Of a stretch of 64,000 nucleotides of DNA, positions 23,501 to 32,374 are shown piece after piece. This DNA is from Pochonia chlamydosporia 170 (taxonomy: Eukaryota; Ascomycota; Sordariomycetes; Hypocreales; Clavicipitaceae): the NCBI RefSeq assembly GCF_001653235.2, contig NW_019154056.1, positions 1-64,000 of the forward strand. Reading direction: 5' to 3'. Numbering within the stretch: the stretch's first letter is position 1; every line of letters begins with the position of its first letter. A model generated the notes under the pieces. It searched no databases and was not told the DNA's origin. It saw only the letters and a program-made list of their open reading frames with translations. A program made the translations under genes and the position numbers.

Positions 23501-24000
23501 GTCGCACCGCGTAGCTCCGTGGGAATCGCCGCTTTCGCTGCTTCGTCGTTCCTCAAAGACCTGATTCTTTCTAACATTCGCTTCAGTCCTCTATGATTTA
23601 GTCCGCTAATACCGGAATTGACAATATCTCTAACCCGCTCTGAGAAATTGTCATCGGTTCGGCCACGATCATGGACCCCTTGGGAGTCGTCCTGCATAAC
23701 CTCTCCAGCAACTAGCAATCCAGATGTTGTCTGGCCGCAAGCTTCACCTTCTACTTGGCTCAAGCATACGGGTGTTGGGCCACTAGCATCCGACCGGGCT
23801 GCATTCCTTGGTCTGTCCGGCCGAAGTTTCGGGCTTCTGTTCGCATTGCTCACCCCAATAAGACACACCTCTCCTCGTTGGTCAACTCGCTCACACATCA
23901 TACTGGGTGATTGAGCAACGGTATGGGTTTTGTTAGGACCAATATGTCGATTTTGCAACTGTTTTCGCCTTATTTGTTGGAATGCTAGGACTTCTCTCAT
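17511..24000 (-). pseudogene. Helitron Rep-Pif1 helicase gene, one intron, one late frameshift
   Basis: Exon 1 runs from the ATG at 24000 (a GTG-initiated frame extends to 24084) to 21070. It holds a Cys-rich module ('CMLCYRKC...CRLCFP...CKDCVGHF') and the Helitron-like N-terminal/Rep domain with the HUH-type motif 'ALHVHGLLWL' and Tyr in 'ITQYVDSVFSE'. An intron of 75 nt (21069-20995, GTAGGT...GCCAG) restores 'VFSE-DLDQEAY' across the exons. Exon 2 carries the Pif1-type helicase with Walker A 'GGEGGTGKSR' and Walker B 'LLVIDEVSML'. Near 18180 one base appears to be missing: 'EEEAFLMT' continues in the next frame as 'LSHGDDSAIP...FVPGMPVV'. That frame includes the late helicase motif 'DYKVQGRT' and ends at 17511. 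Total coding length is about 2100 codons. If the shift is real, helicase motifs V-VI are lost; a sequencing error would give the same picture. Confidence 0.85.
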
Positions 24001-24715
24001 CAGATCTCGACTGCGCTCGTCCGTTGCATTATTGACATAAGTACGCCCCCCGCGATATTCCTTTCGTTCGGCCTTATCGCGCACAATAGGGTGAGGGCAT
24101 TTTAATAGGCGTTCTATTTGCCACTGTCACACTTATGTATGCTCCTTTTCGCCACCACACTTGAGTATCGTTACATCCAACTCTACAGTTCCAGCCAAAC
24201 TAAACCAGCAGACCTCTAATTCCAGATAGACAAATCAAGCACCCCGTAACACGAAGGCTCACCTGGCTGAAATTCTCTCCTCAAACTAGAAACTTCGTGC
24301 ATCCCCCACAGCCACGAAACTGTACCGCCAAGACTTCTAAAGACAAGGTTTTAACCCTGTTAGTTGGAAGACCTGTTAGAGGATGAACGAGATAGTATGC
24401 CAGTTGAGTTTTGTTGTGCCAGCGTTTGCTCGTGCATCTATCAACTGGTGCAGACGACCATGCGTTGCCAGCACATAAATTTGCTTCTTCAACTTGTACG
24501 CCATCAATAGCGCCTTAATGTGACCAACACGATCCGCCCACGACAACTCTGCAGATATATCTCTACAAGCATCCTCCCTGTTCAAAACTTCACCGCTTTT
24601 TACACTTGCTGTTCTGTGCAAGGCAGAAAGACTGACATATTTCAAGTAATCCTGCTTTTCAGAATAATCTCCTTCTTACAACCCCCCCGTCAGGTCATTT
24701 CGCGGTATTTTCAAG
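24001..24715. other. Divergent spacer between Helitron gene and two plus-strand ORFs
   Basis: Likely holds promoters for both directions and possibly the Helitron 5' terminus, which was not identified. A minus-strand frame of 89 codons at 24376-24645 has no recognisable domain. Confidence 0.4.
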
Positions 24716-25180
24716 ATGGCAACTGCAAATTCCCAAGACCCATTACCAGCCCGAAAACCTCTTGACAGCCAAAGAAATATAGGTAGCGACATGTCAATGA
24801 TGGCCATCGTCCAGACTGGTTGCCCTTCACGGTTCGCATACCCTGACGAGCATCGCATTAAGGGCCTCAATGCAGAAACCATCGCCCGCATCCACCTGCC
24901 CACTCCACCATGGCTTATGAATCCAGAATATGCCGTTCTGCAGTCTGACCCAGGACAACCCAATACCAACATCTTTATGAGCCTTAACATCTCTCTGTAT
25001 AATCAACATGTGGTACCTTCAGATTGGACGGATGAATGGTTTTTCATGACCGGGCGCGCTCACCCATATGCGTTAACTTGGGAATTACTCCAGAATGACG
25101 GCTTGGAGACTGACGTCGACACCGTCTCCGAATACACCATCGCGGCCTTCATCGTCCGTGATTTGGGCTACCAGCCGTGA
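24716..25180 (+). CDS. Unrecognised 154-aa protein, head-to-head with Helitron gene
   Basis: ATG at 24716, stop at 25178-25180. The product is acidic, with a proline-rich middle ('LPTPPWLMNPEY') and no signal peptide or membrane segment; I do not recognise the family. A possible intron (25177-25234, GTGAGA to CAAAG) would join it in frame to the next ORF as one protein of about 460 residues, but the acceptor is weak (AAG rather than YAG). It lies divergent from the Helitron gene and may be carried by it. Confidence 0.5.
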   Translation: MATANSQDPLPARKPLDSQRNIGSDMSMMAIVQTGCPSRFAYPDEHRIKGLNAETIARIHLPTPPWLMNPEYAVLQSDPGQPNTNIFMSLNISLYNQHVVPSDWTDEWFFMTGRAHPYALTWELLQNDGLETDVDTVSEYTIAAFIVRDLGYQP

Positions 25181-25259
25181 GATTCCTCGTCCGTTTTTTC
25201 CGTGATAAGTGTCCCAAGCTCATACAAATCAAAGGATAATTCCTCGCAACCTGTCTTCA

Positions 25260-26156
25260 ATGGATTCGTTCCCCGCTGTGCCTCCCACTGTTAGCTTTAC
25301 TGGTCCTGTCATAGGCTCCGGACGCAACACGCTGCAGAACGAGGTGGCTGCGACCCTTGGCGACGTGCAACTTCGATGCTGCGCCTTTATTCAACTCTCA
25401 ACATTTATCACGCCGGGCAATTCTAGCAAGTCTCCATTCAGAGGTTTCTATCCCTTCCAAGTGTTTGTTATCTTCCCCATTCAAGTTAATCCTTGGTCCG
25501 CTCTATGCAAAAAAATGATCGAGAAACCTGAATCGCAATTTCATCCCGGCAGCCCTTTTTCCTGTACGGGCAAAATAGCTGGTCTGCTAGATCACACCAT
25601 CATGAAGCAGCCACCGGAACTTCAGCGTGACTATGTTTTCATCGTCGTACCAGATACCTGGACTTTTCCGGACAAGAACGCGGCTGCCTCTGCATCAACT
25701 ACTCTCCCTCCTACGACTCCCACCAAGATTGACCATTCTATATCTTCCTCTCTTCTTCAAGCTGCTGAGGAATTCACAACTACCAGAAACCGAACAAAAC
25801 GAAGTGTAAAAGCCCTTCCGACACCAGACGGATCTCCTTCAACTGCACGGGTATCATCCATTGGTCTCAAGAGGAGGCATCAACCACCATATGGCGAACA
25901 ACGAGGAGGCAGCTCTCCCAAGCAGCTAAAGATCTTCCATGTTGATATAGACGGTCCAACTCCTGACGCGGAGTCATCTTCCACGGCAAGAAACAACTCC
26001 CCCAATTCTCTTGATTCGGCGTGTAGAAACAGCGACAGTCTCCCTGAACCCAACTCAACAAACTCTTCTACATCACCTATCAACTGCACCACCGCTATTC
26101 CATCAGAAGCGACTAGTCGCTTATTACGGCATCGCCCGCTGGCAACAAAACCATGA
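25260..26156 (+). CDS. Unrecognised 298-aa protein with possible OB-fold-like N-terminus
   Basis: Starts at ATG 25260 (MDSFPAVPP); the frame is open upstream to 25209 without an earlier ATG. Residues about 10-140 are hydrophobic and beta-rich, with 'FYPFQVFVIFPIQV' and 'SPFSCTGKIAGLLDH', a spacing reminiscent of OB-fold single-strand-binding proteins. That is a weak visual impression only. The second half is low-complexity, Ser/Thr/Pro-rich and contains basic 'LKRRHQ' and 'SPKQLKI' segments that could be nuclear-localisation signals. RPA-like OB-fold genes are known to accompany some Helitrons, which makes this position noteworthy. It may be exon 2 of the preceding ORF. Confidence 0.5.
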   Translation: MDSFPAVPPTVSFTGPVIGSGRNTLQNEVAATLGDVQLRCCAFIQLSTFITPGNSSKSPFRGFYPFQVFVIFPIQVNPWSALCKKMIEKPESQFHPGSPFSCTGKIAGLLDHTIMKQPPELQRDYVFIVVPDTWTFPDKNAAASASTTLPPTTPTKIDHSISSSLLQAAEEFTTTRNRTKRSVKALPTPDGSPSTARVSSIGLKRRHQPPYGEQRGGSSPKQLKIFHVDIDGPTPDAESSSTARNNSPNSLDSACRNSDSLPEPNSTNSSTSPINCTTAIPSEATSRLLRHRPLATKP

Positions 26157-27109
26157 CGAGGTCAACATACCCCAGGCTCCTAAAACCTGCTAAGTTTTAG
26201 TTACTCTCCTTCTTAGCTTTTGAATAAAAACCTCTGTCTCTTCAAAATATGCCTTATCGTCAGCATCCCAACTCTTCTTCTTGATGCTTTAAGATCCGTA
26301 AAAGCCCACATATGATGAGATATTGCTGAATGTTGTATCCACAGCCATAAACCGTAATAAGTACCTGCAGAACTCTATGAGTAGGGGGAATGCAAACAAG
26401 AAAACCCGAGGCACTATAACTTGCATCATTGCTAAAATCCTCAAGTCATCAACGAGACGGAACACTGCTCCCGGAATTGGCGCCTGCAAAACAACTCAAA
26501 TTGACCGTTATAAAATCGTGGAAGCGGGTCATTAAATCTAAATATCTCTTTCTATATTGCCATACTGCTTCCCCGCACTTGGAATGTTCATGCTGGAATA
26601 TCCTGCTTTCTTTTTTTGGCTGCATTACAACTGTACTGTACCAAAGCGTAGCCATTCATTTTGCATCATCCATCCAGGGATACCCTTGCGATCAACTCGT
26701 GCAGGTCCAATAGCTCACGGCGTCTGAAATTCTCAGCAACAGCTCCATGACAAAACTATCATCTTCTGTTCTCCCCAATTTCTCTTGTCTCAAACTTCGT
26801 TCCTCAAGGCATTTTTGCGCGAACCGCGACACGGTTCGCCTTCTCCTGTTCAAAATAAGTGGGACATGGCACGAGCAATGTTTCATTGGTTGCTCGGACA
26901 AAGCATTACCCGCTGCCGTCCAAACAGACGTGGAGCACACGTGGAGCACCTGATCCATTGAATCACTGGAGTGACGCGACACCATGTCACAACAAGCCCT
27001 CACTACCTCGGCCACCTCCATTAATGATATTTCATCGTCGGCTCGATAAAGCTCTTTGGTTTTAATTAGACCAAGAAAATAATATTCCCCTGCCCTTTTC
27101 TTGGTTGAC
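26157..27109. other. Intergenic, no convincing gene
   Basis: A minus-strand frame of 161 codons (26692-27177) overlaps the start codon of the next plus-strand gene and has no domain, so it was not called. The rest is AT-rich with short hydrophobic frames. Confidence 0.45.
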
Positions 27110-27729
27110 ATGGACAATACTCTGCAGCAGCCCGACTTTTCCGTTGCTGCCGGAGGCCTGAGGTTGGCAGCGGACAACTTAGAGTTGTGCCAAAATATAC
27201 CGGGTGTCGACGACGGTCGGCGGCAACTACAAGCGACGGAGCGGTTAATGGTCCGCTTGGACGAAATTCAGCAGGAGCAGCGGCATGCTTTTGCTCGATT
27301 CCAGTCCGCACTGGAAGCCCTTACCAGGGAGAACACTGCTAGGTATAGGCTGCAACTGCAACTGCCTCTGCAACTGCCTCTACATCTTCCTTTGCACTCG
27401 TACTGATACTTAGTCAGGGATATGAACCGCTACATTGCATTGGAGAACAGCGTGATTGTTGAGGGAACCGGGCAGCTAGAGCCCCTATACAGTCTTTCCA
27501 CCGGCCGAGTCATAACTGCCTTCCCGAGTCGAGTTGCGGATGTAAATCGTCTGGCTTGTTAGTTGTTGTCAAGTCTTTGTCCCTTGCACAGATACTAACT
27601 TATCCTTCCTCCGTAGTACCCGACGTAAACCGCATTTTAACGGAATTGAAACTGGACATGAACGGCGATGTACGCATGAAGCGACGGAAATTGTTGATTG
27701 CTTGTGGGGTGAGGCATATGGCGGTGTGA
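27110..27729 (+). CDS. Small coiled-coil protein, three exons, SAP-like C-terminus
   Basis: Exons 27110-27342, 27418-27557 and 27617-27729 give 161 residues. Intron 1 is GTATAG...GTCAG. Intron 2 is GTTAGT...ACTAAC...CGTAG with an ideal branch point. The N-terminal half is helical and Gln/Leu-rich ('QLQATERLMVRLDEIQQEQRHAF'), likely a coiled coil. The middle has 'LEPLYSLSTGRVITAFP', a segment seen in a common family of small fungal accessory-region proteins of unknown function. The C-terminus 'ILTELKLDMNGDVRMKRRKL' has the Leu/Gly spacing of a SAP-type DNA-binding motif, a weak resemblance. No signal peptide. All introns keep frame, supporting a real gene. Confidence 0.65.
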
Positions 27730-28104
27730 CGGTCCGACACGTCAGCAAAACAAAAGACGAGGAATATTGTGGAAGTTTGAGCGTGACTTGATCTGGTTCG
27801 ATTTGGTCCGGATAACCTCACCTTGCCCTCCGAAACGATATGCAGTTTGACACGGGCTACGCCCGATGTGTGTAATTGGTTCATTTGTCGCGTTACGCGG
27901 TTCCAATTCAATTTTTACTACGCTGAAGATGCAGTTCTTGATTCAATAGCCTGTCAATTGCCTGTGTATCCTTGACTTCTTGTCCTTCTCTTGCCAGAGG
28001 GATTCACGTCATTTATCTTAGCAAAGAAGCATTATTTCCAGCCTTCTAATTATTTCCAAGTGGCTGGCCAGCCTCTTCACCTTCTGATATCCATGATTTT
28101 ATGA
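27730..28104. other. Intergenic, no gene seen
   Basis: No recognisable feature. The right part may hold a heavily decayed 3' portion of the L2 repeat at 28105-28162 (a 'ttcacgtcat' word near 28002). Confidence 0.4.
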
Positions 28105-28162
28105 CATCCAGCAATTACTCCAAGTCTGCTTGTTCAATCAACAGAGGCAGCCTTATCCGACA
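28105..28162 (-). repeat. L2 repeat 5' fragment, inverted
   Basis: On the minus strand this reads TGTCGGATAAGGCTGCCTCT and continues through 'GTTGATTGAACAAGCAGAC', closely matching the first 58 bp of the L2 copies at 5854 and 51532. Confidence 0.75.
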
Positions 28163-28338
28163 ATTGGTCTCCAGGGAGAGCGCCTGGCGTTTGATGCCCG
28201 ATCCTGGCCTTCTTGAATCACAAGGCTGACGCCTTCGCTGGTTTTCTCAGGATCATAATGTTTTGGCCATGTGATTGTGTTGCTACACTCCGAACCGTGA
28301 TAAAACAGTTGGCGACGGAGGTAGCACCGCTGGTATAT

Positions 28339-28728
28339 CTAGTTCAGGCGGCTAAGAAGAGTGCGCCGATCGCTCTTCTGCCACTTGCTTTGCTGTTGCA
28401 CTTTGTGTAATGTTGTTTTAGTGATACTGGACCTAACGATTGATCTAACTTCTCGAATCCAGCAGCGTACGTAAGCAGCCTCATCGCGAGTTTCCTTCTT
28501 CCTCAAACGCTGCCTCTTATCTTCCTGTGCCGCTAGTCTGTTGTACTCATCCTTTGCGACACGGATTCTCGCATCGTCAACAGTAAGAGGGCCGTACTTC
28601 CCTATAATTAATGTCTTGCCGAGGAGGGTAGACCGTCGAAGCTGCTTGTCCCTGAGGGCCTTCATCTCCGCTGTGGCTCTAGTAACGTTTAGAGCCGGGG
28701 GGTTGTCCTGCTTTGCGTGCCTTCTCAT
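28339..28728 (-). pseudogene. Unrecognised basic ORF, possible transposase tail
   Basis: 129-codon minus-strand frame, strongly basic and helical ('RVAKDEYNRLAAQEDKRQRLRKKE'), of the style found in the C-terminal tails of fungal pogo-like transposases. No catalytic part is attached. It lies directly downstream of the truncated hAT gene on the same strand. A neighbouring frame (28738-28830) also looks coding ('YHSYVKLRLEVSIL...VTRLYEKARKAG'), which suggests one frameshifted relic. The family is not established. Confidence 0.35.
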
Positions 28729-28847
28729 ACAACCGTGTGACTGATGGCGTAAGCGGCGCGTGTGATAGAATGGAAACCTCTAACCGCAGCTTGACGTAGC
28801 TGTGGTAGCGCTGGATTGTTCCAAGATTCATCTTCTGCGTCGTGACG

Positions 28848-30941
28848 CTACTCTAGTCGAACTTTCGAATTGTAGGCGGCGTTTGTGATGCTAGGTTCGC
28901 GGAGCTTTCCTGAGGGGTTGAGGGCATGCTCTCTCCGTGGGTACCGTGTTCGTTGATGCTCTTGACACCACCAGTCTAGCGCAGTCTTGGTGGAGATCTC
29001 GGTAGGGTCAGCCTCGATAAAAGATGTCCAGTCATCGGCGGAAGTTTGAACTACGTCTAGATCTCGCTCAAGCAGATCATACTCATCAGGCTCATAGGTT
29101 GGTTTTGATAATGCTTGAACGACATCCCCTTCAGTCATGGCGTACCTTTCTTCCCAAAGCCTCTGGAGTTGTGGCAATACTGCTTTGACCCAAGACTTAT
29201 CCCAGTCGATATCAATATAGCGCTTTCGCCTTGAAGGATGGAGGAGCAAAGCTGCTGCATATGCTGGCACCTCATCAGTAAGGAGATAATACTTATCAAA
29301 AGCGTGCCAGGCCATCAGAATTGCGTTCTGAAACCCGGTGTTGTTCGCATGCTTGCTCTTCTGCTTCTCAAAGTGTTTAACGAGAATATCCATCGTTGCC
29401 AGCGTCTTCTCAATAGAATCAAGATCTCCTTGCGTTCTGCTTGTCACTTTTTCAAAGGGTTTTAGGAAGATGTTGATCTCACGTAGAGTATCCCAATCGT
29501 CCGGTGTGAGTGCATACTTTCCAATCTCTTTGCGGTGGTTTTTAACAAAGGTATCAACATGACCCTCGAGCACGCAAGCAACCTCATTCATGGTATACCA
29601 ACTATTCCATCGAGTATCGTTGTCCATAGGTATCATACGGCCGGCCGCACTGTGAAATTCGTCGTAGAGAAGCTCCGAAGCCCTCATATGAGCGACGATT
29701 ACATGAAGCTTTCCTAGCGGGCCAATATCCTTCCAACTGGGCCTCTTCTTCTTTCTTGACGCTGCAGAAAGCCTGGTTTCTTCATCATCCCTCTCATCAT
29801 CTTCGTTGGCTTCTTCATCGAAGTCGCCTTTGTGATCGCTTTCATCTCCAGATCTGGAGCCCCGCCTAACCTCTTTTACCACCGCATCAATAGTCTCTTT
29901 ATCTGGCGCAAAAATAAAAGCCTGACTAGCTAGATTTATGACATGGCCGTGGCAGCGAATTCGACGTGTCTTTGCATTCCAGTTGAGTTGGTACTGTTCT
30001 TTAAGGTGTTTCGAGATAAAGCGGCAACACTTGTCATTCGAACCGTGATTGTCACCAATGTAATAGCCGATTTTATGAGCAATGTCATACCAATCAATTA
30101 TCCCGTTAACATGTTCTGCTTGGTGTTGGCCGCCATGGCTTCTTCGTAACCGTGGTAAACCTAATAAAGCCTTGCGTCTCTTCCCCTCTGCGTCAACGAA
30201 GTGTGCAACAACAGCCAAGAAAGCCTTCTTCTTATGCTCAGTCGTCCAAACGTCACAGGCAAGATGTATCTCCGAAAGTGCAGCGTGCAGGTGTTGTTTA
30301 ATCACAGCCTTCGCTTGTAAGAAGGCAAGTTCAATTTTCTTTGGTACCGCGGCTCGAGACTTTGGGTATATATCTGCCGCCATATAGTTGACACTCATAA
30401 TCAGGGAGTATAGTTCTGGATACTCGACTGACTTGTGTGGAAGGTTGTTATTAACGATGAGCTGCAGCAACGATTCGTCAAAGGCCGTTTGGTTAATTGC
30501 CTTACGGAGCACAGCTCGCTCGCGTTCATCAGCTTGGGCCTGGCTTTTCTCTGCCTGGCGTTGGAGAATTTGCTCAAGCTTGGCTTGGCCCTTCAGTATG
30601 ATCTGTGGCTGCTGTGCATTAATCTTGATCCCATGCCTATGAGCAAGGTGGTTTCGTGCAGAGGTCAGGGAAGCTGATTCCCATGAGCATTTACCGCAAA
30701 CCCATATCCTGTTACCAGCGCGATCACGTCGGGCTTGTTCATCTAGTTTTAACTTCTTCGCATGAGCCCAAGTCTCTGTTGCGGTTTGGGTACGCTTCTT
30801 GGACCCGCGACCACGCCTCGTACTGTCAACAGCCACCGGAGAATCGGGATTGCCGGTCCATGAAAAGCCGGGAAACTGACTAGATTCAGGTGCAGAAACT
30901 TGGGACGTAGAATCGCCCATTTCAGCATCACTGGTGGCCAT
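28848..30941 (-). pseudogene. hAT transposase (hAT-E), C-terminal dimerisation region missing
   Basis: ATG at 30941; about 697 residues. An N-terminal BED-type finger is visible ('IWVCGKCSWESASLTSARNHLAHRHG'). Then come the hAT core elements 'EIHLACDVWTTEHKKKAFLAVVAHFVD' (first catalytic Asp), 'KIGYYIGDNHGSNDKCC' (second Asp), 'IRCHGHVINLASQAF' and 'MIPMDNDTRWNSWY'. A typical hAT protein should finish with a dimerisation domain containing an 'SAExERxFS' motif after 'YPRL...MAIDxLS'. Here the frame diverges right after 'RTRYPR' and ends 28 residues later. The C-terminus, including the final catalytic Glu region, is therefore lost. An acidic Asp/Glu-rich insertion lies in the middle ('DFDEEANEDDERDDEE'). 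No terminal repeats were found. Confidence 0.85.
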
Positions 30942-31857
30942 TTGTCGATACGGTGGCTGACCGAGGTTGACACACAAGAGTCTAATGTGATTTACTGTTG
31001 CACGTTATGAGCTTTCTACTACCTGAGGCCAATGACACACAAGCAGATTTCTCTTGTCCTCTTCATGATTCCTGATTCTTCATGTCCCTTTATTCCCGGC
31101 CCTGTGACTCTTGTATACTAACCGTTACCACCCGGCTCCTCACTGCGCACGACTTTCAACGATTAGTCATCCACTCACAGCGTCTCTCGCAACGCTTGCT
31201 TGCTCCCTCTGGAGATTGGGCGTATCCAGAAAAGATACCGCGAGCCTTCAACATTGAACACATCGATAGTCAGACCTTCGAAGCACTCGGCCTCCGCTTT
31301 AGACCTAAAGGCCGCCAGCCCGTCTGCATTTCCACCACCTTGGGCCATCCGATGCCAATCGCCGCCACACTCGAGCCGGGCTAAACACTTCACTTCTGTC
31401 CAGCAAATTACCACGCCGGGCGCATGGTTGTCATTGATCAACAGAATGGAAAGTCCCCGAATCCTATGGGCTGCGTCGATCTAAAAGACACCCCGATCCG
31501 CAGTTTCACCTGCGTACCACCAACGCTGTGGGACCCTCTCAGGCTGTGACCTATCCGATGCGGTGGCCAGTGCATCAACTTCGACCGACAGATACCTCCA
31601 TTCCCTCCTTCCCAGGGGCAAATGACTTCCGTTCGTTGACGGACTACCTCCGACAATGTGGACTTTCTCCACGAGAAACTGGGTGCGTTCAATCAACAGA
31701 AGCTGCTGTATTCGACAACTGCGCTTGTAAAAGCTAAAGGCGAAGTGAGACCTCTAAACCCCACATGGGGCGGTTGCGGGCGGCGATAGGGCAACGGAAG
31801 ACGGGTAACAGTGCAGCGCTTCAAGCCTTGGCTTAGTGGGGTGGAGAATTAGTCATC
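30942..31857. other. No confident gene; short L2-like piece at 31689-31717
   Basis: Plus-strand frames between 31082 and 31690 read with some coding character ('RAFNIEHIDSQTFEALGLRF') but contain stops and match nothing I know. On the minus strand 31717-31689 resembles the first 29 bp of the L2 repeat (TGTCGAATACAGCAGCTTCT). Confidence 0.35.
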
Positions 31858-31970
31858 TTTCTCAATATTTTCAATATCCTCAATACTCCTCAATATTGAA
31901 AAGACCCATATTGAAGAGTCAATATTGAGAAAATCAATATCCTCAATATGTATTGAGAATATTGACAGGG
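31858..31970. repeat. TCAATATT-word cluster, possible element end
   Basis: About ten copies of TCAATATT/AATATTGA or close variants in both orientations within 113 bp. Dense self-complementary words of this type are seen at the ends of the hAT elements elsewhere in this window. No partner end was found. Confidence 0.5.
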
Positions 31971-32069
31971 GTTATTCAATACCGAATACACCTCTGGCCA
32001 CGAGGTCTCATCTTTGGCGCGAACGCCTGATATTCCTGTTCGAAGAGACACAACGTTACCAACAACCGC

Positions 32070-32374
32070 CAGGGTGGTCATCGATACGATCGATACGATA
32101 CGATACGATATCGAAATCGACGGGAGATATCGTCGATATCGGTTCACTACACAGTATGAACTGTGCAACACAATAAAAAGGAAGTGCAAGCCTGTTGCCT
32201 CCGCAACAAGCCTTGTCCTATTTTTAGAGTCCGAAATTGCGATTTACAAATAAAATTACCCTATTAAGGTTGCTCCAATTTCGGATATATTGTAATCGAT
32301 ATCGATTTCGATATCGATATCGGTCGATACGATATTGATCGACGATACAATTCGATATACTTATCGATGACCAC
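32070..32374. mobile_element. MITE-like inverted repeat rich in ATCGATA words
   Basis: The left end reads CAGGGTGGTCATCGATACGA and the right end, reverse-complemented, reads GGTGGTCATCGATAAGTATA, giving inverted ends of about 15 bp. Both sub-terminal regions (32078-32150 and 32285-32370) are almost wholly built from ATCGATA/GATATCG words. The centre is AT-rich without coding potential. A CAG start and non-coding body of about 305 bp fit a hAT-type MITE. The right terminus runs into the left end of the next hAT element, so its exact end and target duplication are obscured. Confidence 0.6.

Noticed and set aside
26692..27177. 161-codon minus-strand frame
   Set aside because: It overlaps the start of the spliced gene at 27110, has no domain or introns, and the plus-strand gene has much stronger support.
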